Assembly (NCBI RefSeq): GCF_900637545.1
Contig: NZ_LR134376.1
Coordinates: 2,499,001 to 2,563,000 of the forward strand
Origin: Aeromonas encheleia
GTDB lineage: Bacteria > Pseudomonadota > Gammaproteobacteria > Enterobacterales > Aeromonadaceae
Direction: 5' to 3'
Length of the DNA: 64,000 nucleotides
Shown: piece after piece, positions 55,294 to 63,542 of the stretch
Numbering within the stretch: position 1 is the first letter of the stretch
How the letters are laid out: the number at the start of each line of letters is the position of its first letter
Translations under genes and position numbers: made by a program
Notes under the pieces: generated by a model
Database searches by the model: none
What the model saw: the letters and a program-made list of their open reading frames with translations, nothing else
Told to the model about the DNA's origin: nothing

Positions 55294-56310
55294 TTAGCGC
55301 CCCATGTACTCGGTGAAGGCGTCGATCACCTCTTCGATGTCGTCGTCATTGATCTGCAGATGGGTCACCAGCCGCAGTTCGCCGTAGCCGGAGAAGAGGA
55401 TGCCCCGCTCCTTCATGAAGGCGAGCAAGGGGGCGCTCTCACCAGAGCTCAGCCGCAGGAACACCATGTTGGTCTGCACCAGGTCCGGATCCAGCTCGAT
55501 GCCGGGCAAGGCCGCCAGCCCCTCGGCCAGCCGTCTGGCACGGCGGTGATCGTCCGCGAGGCGGGTCACATGCTGCTCCAGGGCGAACAGCCCGGCCTGG
55601 GCCAGGCTCCCCGCCTGGCGCATGCCACCGCCGAGCATCTTGCGCAGCCGTCTGGCCCGCGCGATCAGGTCCTGCGCCCCCACCAGCAGGGATCCCACCG
55701 GTGCGCCCAACCCCTTGGAGAGGCAGATGGAGACGCTGTCGAAGGGGGCCGCAATCTCGTGCACCGCCTGACCGCTCGCCACCACGGCATTGAACAGCCG
55801 GGCGCCGTCCAGGTGCAGCCGCAGCCCCTGGCTGTCGGCGAAGCGGCGCATCTCGTGCAGATAAGCCAGCGGCAGTACCTTGCCGTTGTGGGTGTTCTCG
55901 AGGCAGATGAGTCGGGTCTGGGCAAAATGAGCGTCATCGGGGGCGATGGCGGCGCGCACATCGGCCAGCGCCAGGGTGCCATCGGCCTGCATGGGCACCG
56001 GCTGCAGGGCCACCGAGCCCAGCACGGCCGATCCTTGCGCCTCATAGCGATAGATGTGAGCGGCATTGCCGAGCACGGCCCCTTCCCCACGCTGGCAGTG
56101 ACTCATCATCGCCAGCAGATTGGACATGGTGCCCGATGGCACAAACAGCGCAGCCTCTTTGCCCAGCAGCTCGGCGCCGCGGCGCTCCAGCGCGTTGATG
56201 CTGGGGTCTTCCCCATAGACATCATCGCCCACCTCGGCGTGCAGCATGCTCTGGCGCATGGCATCCGTGGGCTGGGTGACGGTATCACTTCGTAAATCGA
56301 TATAGCGCAT
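55294..56310 (-). CDS. ltaE: Low-specificity L-threonine aldolase
   Basis: PLP enzyme cleaving L-threonine/allo-threonine to glycine and acetaldehyde. It has 338 residues (E. coli LtaE 333). The N-terminus is [15 protein letters not shown], with [29 protein letters not shown] and the PLP lysine in [25 protein letters not shown] precedes the ATG ending at 56310; a much longer open frame upstream is spurious. Confidence 0.96.
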   Translation of the reverse strand: MRYIDLRSDTVTQPTDAMRQSMLHAEVGDDVYGEDPSINALERRGAELLGKEAALFVPSGTMSNLLAMMSHCQRGEGAVLGNAAHIYRYEAQGSAVLGSVALQPVPMQADGTLALADVRAAIAPDDAHFAQTRLICLENTHNGKVLPLAYLHEMRRFADSQGLRLHLDGARLFNAVVASGQAVHEIAAPFDSVSICLSKGLGAPVGSLLVGAQDLIARARRLRKMLGGGMRQAGSLAQAGLFALEQHVTRLADDHRRARRLAEGLAALPGIELDPDLVQTNMVFLRLSSGESAPLLAFMKERGILFSGYGELRLVTHLQINDDDIEEVIDAFTEYMGR

Positions 56311-56399
56311 GACATCCTCCTGATGCAGGAGGATGAAGTTAGCCAGCCAGGGCTGACTTGGCAAGCAAACCGTCGCGGGAATGTGAGCCCGCTGACGGC

Positions 56400-57116
56400 T
56401 CACCAGGGCAGCGGCCTCCCCTGCAAGTCCACAAATGAGCCCGACTGCGCCAGCGACAGACCCGCGATGAGATCCAGCAGTTGCGGCGCCACCAGGTTGG
56501 GATCTTGCAGGCTGTCCGGGGGCAGGTCGTGCAGGAAGGGTTGCTGCATGGGGGTGTCCATGAGTCCGGGGTGGACCGTGATGACCCCGGCCTGAGGGAA
56601 GCGTTCGGCCCACTCGGCGGCCAGGATCCTGGCGCCCATGTTGAGTGCGGCCTTGCTCATCCGGTAGCTGTAGCGGCTGGTCGAATGTGGACCGCCCACC
56701 TCCTGGCTGCCCAGGCTGCCCGCCAGATCGGAGAGGGAGCAGAGCCACAGACGGGCATCCGGCGGCATCAGCCGGCTCAGGCAGGCGCCGAGGGCAAGGT
56801 GCGGCCAGGCATTGGCCTGCAGGCTCTCCCCCAGCCACTGGGGTGTGACCTCTTCCACCCGCCGCTCCGGCATGAAGTTGAGATCATAGAGCAGGCCTAT
56901 GGTGTTGATCACCACGCTCGGCAGCGTCGCGGGCTCATAGAGGGTGAACAGCGCCTCGAAGGAGAGCGGATCCACCTCCTGCAGCGGAAAATAGCGGGCC
57001 GGATCCAGCCCCTTTGGCGGCAACCTGCCCGCCAGCTGCCACTCCTCGCCACGCTTGGCCAGCTCCCGTGCCAGCGCCGTGCCCAAGCCTCCACTGCCCA
57101 GGATCAGATAGCCCAT
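56400..57116 (-). CDS. Short-chain dehydrogenase/reductase
   Basis: 238 residues. The N-terminal NAD(P) motif is [10 protein letters not shown], with the active-site tyrosine-lysine pair in YRMSKAAL and a serine in LCSLSDLAG. It is similar in layout to CsgA/C-factor-type SDRs such as YciK/YdfG-like small proteins, but the substrate is unknown. AAGGGTAG precedes the ATG. It lies 89 bases before ltaE in the same direction and may be co-transcribed. Confidence 0.83.
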   Translation of the reverse strand: MGYLILGSGGLGTALARELAKRGEEWQLAGRLPPKGLDPARYFPLQEVDPLSFEALFTLYEPATLPSVVINTIGLLYDLNFMPERRVEEVTPQWLGESLQANAWPHLALGACLSRLMPPDARLWLCSLSDLAGSLGSQEVGGPHSTSRYSYRMSKAALNMGARILAAEWAERFPQAGVITVHPGLMDTPMQQPFLHDLPPDSLQDPNLVAPQLLDLIAGLSLAQSGSFVDLQGRPLPW

Positions 57117-57195
57117 ATCACTACCCTTGAATTTGCCGTTTGTTTAGAGGGTATCAGAATAATGGCCGACGGCAGGCCGGTCGCCTCTCCCTGAC

Positions 57196-57603
57196 TCAGG
57201 CATCGCCCAGATGGCGGCCAAATTCACGGGCCAGCGCCAGGTCCAGAAAACCGTCTGCCTGCTTGTGGCTGCGCAAAAACTGGTAATAGGCGAGCAGGGT
57301 CACCAGCTGGTGCTCGTCAGGCAAGGGGGAGTCCGGCATCCGCTCCTGCAGCAGAATGCCAGCTGCGGCCAAGGCCTCCCTGTCGACCACCTCGGCCTGA
57401 CGATAGAGGTAGCCGCAGCCGGTGGCGAGCCACTCAAGCGAGCAGTTGGCCCCCATGGCGATCTGGTTGGCCTTGCCCAGACCGGGCTCGGCCCCCTTCA
57501 GATATTTGCGCAGCAGCGCCTCACTCAGCCCCACCTTGCGGGCGAAGGCGCTGACACTGCCCTCCCCGATCAGGCTCTGCAGCCTAGCGGCAAATCCTTC
57601 CAT
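57196..57603 (-). CDS. Small HTH (XRE-like) DNA-binding protein
   Basis: 135 residues. The N-terminus has a Cro/CI-type HTH (about residues 10-60: SVSAFARKVGLSEALLRKYL and ANQIAMGANCSLEWLATG), as in the bacteriophage CI-repressor N-terminal family. The C-terminal half is unassigned. No prophage genes accompany it, so it may be a domesticated regulator. It is divergent from ydhF. GAAGAGAAAG precedes the ATG. Confidence 0.8.
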   Translation of the reverse strand: MEGFAARLQSLIGEGSVSAFARKVGLSEALLRKYLKGAEPGLGKANQIAMGANCSLEWLATGCGYLYRQAEVVDREALAAAGILLQERMPDSPLPDEHQLVTLLAYYQFLRSHKQADGFLDLALAREFGRHLGDA

Positions 57604-57725
57604 CTTTCTCTTCCCCCAGAACCAAAGTTCGAATTTGCGAGGGGCGCATTATTGCCTTGTCCAACAGAAGAGACCAAGATGCTGGCAGCATTTATTCCTC
57701 TTCATCTATCCGCCTAGGAGTCACC

Positions 57726-58625
57726 ATGTCCGTATCCCGTCTCGCCCTGCACGCCCAGGGTCCGACCTTCTCCCGCCTCATCATGGGCTACTGGCGCCTG
57801 ATGGAGTGGCAACTCTCCCCGGCCGCGCTGCTGGATCTGATGAAATACCACCTGGATCTGGGGGTGACCACCATAGATCACGCCGACATCTACGGCGGTT
57901 ATCAGTGCGAGGAGGCCTTCGGTCACGCCCTGCGCCTCGAGCCCTCCCTGCGCAGCCGGATGGAAATCGTCAGCAAGTGCGGCATCGCCCTCACCGCCAA
58001 GCCGGAGCATGCCCTCAACCACTACAACACCGGCAAGGCCCACATCATCGCCAGTGCCGAGGCCTCCTTGCAAAAACTCGGTACCGACCATCTGGATCTG
58101 CTGCTGATCCACCGCCCGGATCCGCTGCTGGATGCCGATGCGGTCGCCGATGCCTTCATCACCCTCAAGCAGGCGGGCAAGATCAAGCACGCCGGGGTAT
58201 CCAACTTCAGCGCCCGCCAGTTCGAGCTGCTGCAATCGCGCCTCGACTTCCCGCTGGTTACCAACCAGCTGGAGATCTCGCCGCTCAACCAGGACTGCAC
58301 CCTGGACGGCACCCTGGATCAGTGCCAGCAGCTGCGCATCAAGCCGATGGCCTGGTCCTGCCTCGGTGGTGGACGGCTGTTCAACGATCCCGCCTATGGC
58401 CCGCTGCGCGCCGAGCTCGAACAGATCCGCCATGAGGTGGGTGCTGAGCACATCGAACAGCTGGTCTACGCCTGGGTGATGATGCTGCCGAGCCAGCCGC
58501 TGCCGCTCATCGGCTCCGGCAAGCGGGAGCGGATCGCCGCCGCTGTCGCCGCCGAATCCATCCAGCTCAGCCGCCAGCAGTGGTTCCGCATCCGCAAGGC
58601 CGCGCTCGGTTACGACGTGCCCTGA
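57726..58625 (+). CDS. ydhF: Aldo/keto reductase, YdhF family
   Basis: 299 residues (E. coli YdhF 298). The match is clear along its length: FSRLIMGYWRLMEW, LDLGVTTIDHADIYGGYQCE, EIVSKCGI, LDLLLIHRPDPL, MAWSCLGGGRLFND and the identical C-terminus QQWFRIRKAALGYDVP. The catalytic Asp/Tyr lie in DHADIYGG. The substrate is unknown. AGGAG precedes the ATG at 57726. Confidence 0.95.
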   Translation: MSVSRLALHAQGPTFSRLIMGYWRLMEWQLSPAALLDLMKYHLDLGVTTIDHADIYGGYQCEEAFGHALRLEPSLRSRMEIVSKCGIALTAKPEHALNHYNTGKAHIIASAEASLQKLGTDHLDLLLIHRPDPLLDADAVADAFITLKQAGKIKHAGVSNFSARQFELLQSRLDFPLVTNQLEISPLNQDCTLDGTLDQCQQLRIKPMAWSCLGGGRLFNDPAYGPLRAELEQIRHEVGAEHIEQLVYAWVMMLPSQPLPLIGSGKRERIAAAVAAESIQLSRQQWFRIRKAALGYDVP

Positions 58626-58650
58626 CCCTCGCCGGCAAACCGCACAAACA

Positions 58651-58680
58651 AAAACGGCATGGAGTGATCCATGCCGTTTT
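58651..58680. terminator. Bidirectional terminator
   Basis: Stem AAAACGGCATGGA / TCCATGCCGTTTT with a GTGA loop, between convergent ydhF and the RRM gene. Confidence 0.92.
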
Positions 58681-58696
58681 GCGTTATCGAGACGAT

Positions 58697-58975
58697 TCAA
58701 CGATGGCGCTGGGGGCGACCACGAGGTGCATCTGTCTTCGGTTTGGCCTGATTGACTGTGATAGTGCGGCCGCCTATTTCGGTGCCATGCAATCCGGCGA
58801 TGGCCTTCTCGGCATCCCCGTTGACAGGCATTTCAATGAAGCCAAATCCCTTGGACTGACCGGTATCGCGGTCGATGATGATATCGACCTTCTCTACCTC
58901 TCCAAATTGGCTGAACACATTTGTCAGTTCGTCGGCCGTCATCCGGTACGACAGATTACCTACGTAAATCTTCAT
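58697..58975 (-). CDS. RRM-domain RNA-binding protein
   Basis: 92-residue protein made almost entirely of one RNA recognition motif. RNP2 is IYVGNL at the N-terminus and RNP1 is KGFGFIEM. The tail is short and basic (PRGRPQRHR). Small RRM proteins of this type occur in cyanobacteria and gamma-proteobacteria, often cold-responsive; the target RNA is unknown. I start at the ATG ending at 58975 with AGAGTGG upstream; another ATG is three codons earlier. Confidence 0.92.
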   Translation of the reverse strand: MKIYVGNLSYRMTADELTNVFSQFGEVEKVDIIIDRDTGQSKGFGFIEMPVNGDAEKAIAGLHGTEIGGRTITVNQAKPKTDAPRGRPQRHR

Positions 58976-59192
58976 GCCATCCACTCTCGATTCAAGGTGC
59001 CTTATCTATGCATCCACCGACCTGGAAGTAAGGGCACAACCCCCAGGCCGGACCTGCCATGGCATCATGCCGTGGCACTCCCCACCCCGTAGCCCAAGTC
59101 ATTGATCTCTTGGACTAACGGAGCAGGAAAGATCAATTCGAATCAGAGGCAGTATCTGAGCTTTATGGCAAATTGTCGAGAAAATAGTCAAC

Positions 59193-59735
59193 TCATATGG
59201 GTTGCAGCACACTCAGCACCTCGCCGAGGGCACGACGGCCGTGCCAGGCTCGCTTAAAGCCGAAACGGTAGATGCCGGGCGCCACTTCATGGGTGCCTTC
59301 CCGGCTCAGCCCCAGCAAGGCTGCGGCCTCGGCCAGGGTGTCGGCATCGAGCGCGAGATCCAGGCTGAAGTCGAGCCACTGACCATCGTGACCCACCTTG
59401 CGATCCCGCGCTATGCCGACCAGCGCCGATCTGGGCAGGGCCAGCGCCTTGTCGTCGCCGCCGTTGAGCAGATAGAGGTGGCGCTCGTCCCAGGAGAGCT
59501 CGGCCAGCCGCCAGCGCTGCCAGTTGCGCGGCAGCACCATCATCAGCAGCACTATGCCGCCAAACACCAGGCCGACCCAGGGCAGCAGCCCCATCTCGGG
59601 GTAACCCAGCCACAGCGCGGCCACGACTGTGCCCAGGCTCGCCAACAGCAGGCCGATCATGACCCCGTAGAAGCGTCGCACCGGGGGCATCAGCCAGCAT
59701 ATTCCCGCCTGCGCTGCCAATTCACTGACTCTCAT
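59193..59735 (-). CDS. Membrane protein of unknown function
   Basis: 180 residues with two membrane helices (about 24-45 and 50-68) and a C-terminal soluble domain (PRSALVGIARDRKVGHDGQW, GTHEVAPGIYRFGFKRAW) that looks like a small PH-like or beta-rich domain. No family is recognised. The ATG ending at 59735 follows GAGGAGCTGGAG; an upstream frame extension to 59939 is not supported. It is divergent from mepA. Confidence 0.75.
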   Translation of the reverse strand: MRVSELAAQAGICWLMPPVRRFYGVMIGLLLASLGTVVAALWLGYPEMGLLPWVGLVFGGIVLLMMVLPRNWQRWRLAELSWDERHLYLLNGGDDKALALPRSALVGIARDRKVGHDGQWLDFSLDLALDADTLAEAAALLGLSREGTHEVAPGIYRFGFKRAWHGRRALGEVLSVLQPI

Positions 59736-59913
59736 CTCCAGCTCCTCTCTCGATTGGAACGGTCTTGGTGTTCCTGTTTGGCGTTGGCGCGCATTGTGCG
59801 TGAGCCGGCCCGCCCGTGGCAACCCGCTTGGCGATGCGGATGACGACCGGCCGGCTCTGTTGATATGATTGAGGTTCTCTGAGCCCAGCCACGCCACCAT
59901 CGTCGAGAGTCTC

Positions 59914-60657
59914 ATGCTTGCCACCACCTTGCTGTTCATGACCAGTGCCCTCTACGCCGAGGCCATCGGCGGTTACTCGGCCGGTTGCCTGACCCATGCC
60001 ATGGCCCTGCCGCTGGAGGGACCCGGCTATCAGGTGATCCGCAGCAAGCGGCTGCGCTACTACGGCCATCCCGATCTCATCCACTACCTCACCCAACTGG
60101 CCAACCAGACCCGGCTGGCGGGCATGCCGGATCTCTATATCGCCGATCTGGCCATGGCGCGGGGCGGCCCCTTCAGCTCCGGCCATCGCAGCCACCAGAC
60201 CGGCCTCGACGCCGACATCTGGTTCCGGATGGCCGATCGCCCCATCAGCAAGTGGGAGCAGGATGCCCCCAAGGAGTGGGCGCTGATCGACGAGCCCAGC
60301 TACCGGCTGCTGCCGGGCCGCTTCGGGCCGCAGCAACTCACGTTGCTGCGGCTGGCCGCCAGCCAGCCCGAGGTGACCCGCATCTTCATCAACCCCGTGC
60401 TCAAGGCCGAGGTGTGCCGGCGCGCGAGTGACGAGCCCTGGGTGCACAAGCTGCGTCCCTGGGTTGGCCACTTCAGCCACTTCCACGTCAGGTTGCGCTG
60501 TCCGGCGGGCAGCCCGGATTGCCAACCCCAGGCGCCGATCCCGCCAGGCAACGGCTGCGGCGCCGAGCTGGCCTCCTGGATCAAGGACAAACCCCAGCTG
60601 CCCAGGGTGTCAATGAGCTACCAGGCCCCGGTGCTACCGAGCCGTTGTGGCGGCTGA
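59914..60657 (+). CDS. mepA: Penicillin-insensitive murein endopeptidase
   Basis: Periplasmic LAS-family metallopeptidase that cleaves D-Ala-meso-DAP cross-links in murein. It has 247 residues and a signal peptide ending near AEA (about residue 17). Zinc ligands are in SGHRSHQTGLDADIWF (His...Asp) and VGHFSHFHVRLRCP (His-x-x-His-x type). Cysteines for disulfides are conserved. The ribosome site before the ATG at 59914 is weak; an upstream TTG would extend the frame to 59869. Confidence 0.93.
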   Translation: MLATTLLFMTSALYAEAIGGYSAGCLTHAMALPLEGPGYQVIRSKRLRYYGHPDLIHYLTQLANQTRLAGMPDLYIADLAMARGGPFSSGHRSHQTGLDADIWFRMADRPISKWEQDAPKEWALIDEPSYRLLPGRFGPQQLTLLRLAASQPEVTRIFINPVLKAEVCRRASDEPWVHKLRPWVGHFSHFHVRLRCPAGSPDCQPQAPIPPGNGCGAELASWIKDKPQLPRVSMSYQAPVLPSRCGG

Positions 60658-60713
60658 CCACAAGCTGGTATGGTGTCAGCGCCGAATCATATAGATCCAA
60701 TGGAGACAACAAG

Positions 60714-61304
60714 ATGGCCACTTCTCTCTGGCGCACGACCACGCAGAGCCTGTTGATGCTGACCCTGCTGCTGGGGTTGACCGGATGCGGCATGAACAAC
60801 ATCCCGACCCTGGATGAACAGGTCAAGGCGAGCTGGGGCCAGGTCGAGAACCAGTACCAGCGCCGCGCCGACCTCATCCCCAACCTGGTGGCGACCGTCA
60901 AGGGCTATGCCAACCACGAGCAGGAGACCCTGAAGGCGGTGACCGATGCCCGCGCCCGGGTGGGCAGCCTGCAGCTAAGCGATCCGTCCCAGCTCAAGGC
61001 GTTTGAAGCCGCGCAGGATCAGCTCTCCAGCGCGCTCTCCCGACTGATGGTGGTGGTCGAACGCTACCCGGATCTCAAGGCCGATCAGCAGTTCCTCACC
61101 CTGCAGGCCCAGCTGGAGGGCACCGAGAACCGCATCGCGGTGGCTCGCCGCGACTACATAGAGGCGGTGCGCCAGTTCAATACCGAGATCCGCACCTTCC
61201 CGGGCGTCATCTGGTCCAAGCTGCTCTACTCGGACTTGACCGCCAAACCCAGTTTCAGCGCCAAGCCGGGTGCCGATGAGGCGCCCAAGGTCAGCTTCCA
61301 ATGA
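60714..61304 (+). CDS. LemA family lipoprotein
   Basis: 196 residues. The signal peptide ends with lipobox LTGC (Cys25), so the protein is a lipoprotein, unlike many LemA members with an uncleaved helix. The LemA helical bundle is clear: VENQYQRRADLIPNLVATVK, ALSRLMVVVERYPDLKAD, EGTENRIAVARRDYIEAV and FNTEIRTFPG. GGAGAC precedes the ATG at 60714; the open frame extends upstream into mepA but is spurious. The stop overlaps the next start (ATGA). It is the first gene of a LemA-TPM-TPM operon. Confidence 0.92.
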   Translation: MATSLWRTTTQSLLMLTLLLGLTGCGMNNIPTLDEQVKASWGQVENQYQRRADLIPNLVATVKGYANHEQETLKAVTDARARVGSLQLSDPSQLKAFEAAQDQLSSALSRLMVVVERYPDLKADQQFLTLQAQLEGTENRIAVARRDYIEAVRQFNTEIRTFPGVIWSKLLYSDLTAKPSFSAKPGADEAPKVSFQ

Positions 61305-62032
61305 GCTCAGTGATCCGCTGGCTGCTGCCCTGCCTGCTGCTGTGGGTGACGGCGTTGCAGGCGGCCCCCGCGTTTCCGGCCCTCAGCGGCCGGGTGGTGG
61401 ACGAGGCGAGCCTGATGTCGCGCAAACAGGCGCATCAGCTCACCCAGCAACTGGCCGCCTTCGAGAAGCGCAGCGGCATCCAGCTGGTGGTGGTGTCGGT
61501 CGACAGCCTGGATGGCAACACCATCGAAGAGTACGGCTATCAGCTCGGTCGTCACTGGGGCATCGGTCAGAAGGCGCGCAACAACGGCGTGCTGCTGCTG
61601 ATCGCCCAGGATGAGCGCAAGGTGCGCATCGAGGTGGGTTATGGCCTGGAGGGGGCCTTGCCCGATGCCATCGCCGCCAACATCATCCAGACCCGGATCC
61701 TGCCCGCCTTCAAACGCGGCGACATGGTGGCCGGCATAGTCGCCGGCAGCCAGGCCATCATGCAGGCCCTGGCCGGGGAATACCAACCGGCGGACGCCCC
61801 CAAGCAGGACGACAAGCTGGGGGGCCCCTGGCTGTTCATCCTGGCGGTGATCGTGATGCTGGTGCTGCACAACCTGCGAGGTGGCGGCGGAGGTGGCTCG
61901 GGCGGGCGTCGCCGGGCGGCCTATCTGGCCACGGGCTTCGGGGCAGGTCGCTCCGGCGGCGGTTTCGGTGGCGGCGGCTTCAGCGGTGGCGGCGGCAGTT
62001 TTGGGGGCGGTGGTGCCTCCGGTGGCTGGTAA
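61301..62032 (+). CDS. TPM domain protein (YgcG-like) with Gly-rich tail
   Basis: 243 residues. The signal peptide ends after about residue 22, the TPM domain covers about 30-150 (GRVVDEASLMSRKQAHQLTQQL, GIQLVVVSVDSLDGNTIEEYG, RKVRIEVGYGLEGALPD), a membrane helix lies near 180, and a very Gly/Ser-rich tail ends GGASGGW. This is the typical partner of LemA. The start overlaps the lemA stop. TPM proteins have been implicated in membrane or photosystem repair; the bacterial function is poorly defined. Confidence 0.92.
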   Translation: MSSVIRWLLPCLLLWVTALQAAPAFPALSGRVVDEASLMSRKQAHQLTQQLAAFEKRSGIQLVVVSVDSLDGNTIEEYGYQLGRHWGIGQKARNNGVLLLIAQDERKVRIEVGYGLEGALPDAIAANIIQTRILPAFKRGDMVAGIVAGSQAIMQALAGEYQPADAPKQDDKLGGPWLFILAVIVMLVLHNLRGGGGGGSGGRRRAAYLATGFGAGRSGGGFGGGGFSGGGGSFGGGGASGGW

Positions 62033-62054
62033 TCAGGGATAAAGAGACAACATA

Positions 62055-62672
62055 ATGATTTCGAAACAGTTTTATCACACCTTGCAGGCCAGGGTACGGC
62101 AAGCCGAACAGGCAACGGACGCCGAGCTGGTCACGGTGCTGGCCCCGGCCAGCGATGGGTATCGCTACATCCCCACCCTCTGGGCCGCGCTGCTGGCCAT
62201 GCTCACCCCCCTGCTGGTGTTCCAGCTCGGCTTCTGGCTCGGCTGGTACGAGATCCTGCTGGTGCAATGGTCGGTCTGGCTGCTGCTCAGCCTGCTGTTC
62301 CACTGGACCCCCATCAAGATGCGGCTGATCCCGAGGAAGGTGCGCCAGCACCGGGCCGCGCTGATGGCCCGCCTGCAGTTTGTCGAGCAAGGGCTGCACC
62401 GCACCCGGGACAGGCTGGGGGTGCTGATCTTCGTCTCGGTGGCCGAGCACTATGTGGAAATCCTGGTGGACGACGGCATCGCCCAGCACATCGACAACGC
62501 GCAGTGGCAGCAGATCATCGACGACTTCGTGGTGCGGGTGCGCAACAAGGAGGTGGAGCAGGGTTTCCTCGAGTGTGTGGAGCGTACCAGCGCCATCCTG
62601 ACCGATGCGTTCCCGGCCACCCGGGATCAGAACGAGTTGCCCGACAGCCTGATCATCCTGGACAAACCCTGA
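62055..62672 (+). CDS. TPM domain protein with membrane helices (second TPM protein)
   Basis: 205 residues. The N-terminal segment AEQATDAELVTVLAP begins a TPM-like domain that is interrupted by two membrane helices (about 38-62 and 68-85) and completed by the C-terminal half (LGVLIFVSVAEHYVEILVDDGIA, RVRNKEVEQGFLECVER). It differs from the preceding TPM protein by lacking a signal peptide and Gly-rich tail. AAGAGA precedes the ATG, 22 bases after the first TPM gene. It is the last gene of the operon. Confidence 0.88.
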   Translation: MISKQFYHTLQARVRQAEQATDAELVTVLAPASDGYRYIPTLWAALLAMLTPLLVFQLGFWLGWYEILLVQWSVWLLLSLLFHWTPIKMRLIPRKVRQHRAALMARLQFVEQGLHRTRDRLGVLIFVSVAEHYVEILVDDGIAQHIDNAQWQQIIDDFVVRVRNKEVEQGFLECVERTSAILTDAFPATRDQNELPDSLIILDKP

Positions 62673-62748
62673 ACTGGTGTAAAAAACCGGCATTCTGTTC
62701 AAGGGATAGGCATTCGATAAAGATTCTGAAAAATAAGGGGAAAAGTGT

Positions 62749-62777
62749 TTGACCCCGGGTCAGCTTTCCCCTAAATT
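62749..62777 (+). promoter_or_regulatory. Promoter of tRNA-Ser copy 2
   Basis: The -35 TTGACC (62749-62754), a 17-base spacer and -10 TAAATT (62772-62777) are followed by the discriminator ACGCCCCG. From 62763 onward the sequence is shared with the first tRNA-Ser locus. Confidence 0.75.
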
Positions 62778-62848
62778 ACGCCCCGTTCCGGCGCAATGGC
62801 GCAACGAACCGGTGTTGGCTGAACACCTTAAACAGCAGACAAAAATTT

Positions 62849-62936
62849 GGTGAGGTGTCCGAGTGGCTGAAGGAGCACGCCTGGAAAGTGTGTATACGGC
62901 AACGTATCGAGGGTTCGAATCCCTCCCTCACCGCCA
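62849..62936 (+). tRNA. tRNA-Ser (anticodon GGA), copy 2
   Basis: 88 nt with encoded CCA (62934-62936) and anticodon GGA at 62883-62885. It is identical to the copy at 28241-28328 but on the opposite strand. Confidence 0.97.
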
Positions 62937-63177
62937 AATAAAGCAAAAGGGCCTGTCGCAAGACAGGCCCTTTTGCTTTATCCGGTGATGGGCGGCTCGG
63001 TTCTAACCCTGGTTCGACAAGGGGGGCAGGACAGCCCCCTTGGACAGCCGCAGGCTGCCCGCAGGGCGAGCGCCAGGGATGGCGCGAGTCAATCCCGACC
63101 CACCGCCAAACAGTAAAACCCGACCTCATGGTCGGGTTTTTGCTTTGAGGGCCTGTCGCAAGACGGGCCCTTTTGCT
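62937..63177 (+). repeat. rtT-like repeat downstream of tRNA-Ser copy 2
   Basis: One full 172-base unit runs from the tRNA end (62936) to a second CACCGCCA that ends at 63108. It contains an AAAGGGCCTGTC/GACAGGCCCTTT-type hairpin, GC-rich spacer pieces and GGTTCGA. A further terminator hairpin (AAAACCCGACC/GGTCGGGTTTTT) and another copy of the AGGGCCTGTC hairpin follow. It is clearly homologous to the repeat after copy 1 (27841-28056) but has one unit fewer. Confidence 0.75.
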
Positions 63178-63542
63178 TTATCCGATGGCCGAAGACGCAA
63201 GCACCCCTTGCTTCAGCAAGGTGGTGGTCACCCTCCCGGACGGCCAAAAGCTGCCCATGGGGAGCGTGTGTAATCCCGATTGAACACTCCATCGTAATAC
63301 CCCCCCAGCCGGGCTTTGCTGGCTGGCCCCCCCTGGTTGCCACCGCCTCTCCCCTGCTCGACTCGACTGTAAAAACCACTTTCTCCCCTTCCCCTCATGA
63401 TTCTCTCTCCCCGGCCGAAAACAAGGGGGATGCCGGCGTCGGTTTGGCCTCTCAGATATTGTTCATCGATTGGATATCGTTTTGAAAAACTGATAGTTAA
63501 ATGGCTACACTAGCCGCATTCAATACATAGGGATCTGGATAC
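63178..63542 (+). other. Intergenic region before the stator gene, with a probable sigma70 promoter
   Basis: About 365 bases without a gene. A likely promoter is TTGAAA (63482-63487), an 18-base spacer and TACACT (63506-63511), 32 bases before the start codon. I saw no correctly spaced sigma54 GG/GC pair. The rest is GC-rich without recognised features. Confidence 0.5.

Noticed and set aside
28241..62936. Genomic island integrated between the two tRNA-Ser genes
   Set aside because: The segment contains core genes (rpsA, ihfB, cmk, hns, pyrF) with normal composition, no integrase, and the tRNA copies are inverted, not direct repeats.
63300..63360. Sigma54 promoter for the stator gene
   Set aside because: A GG...GC pair is present but with 12 bases between, not the required 10. 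A sigma70 promoter at 63482-63511 fits better.
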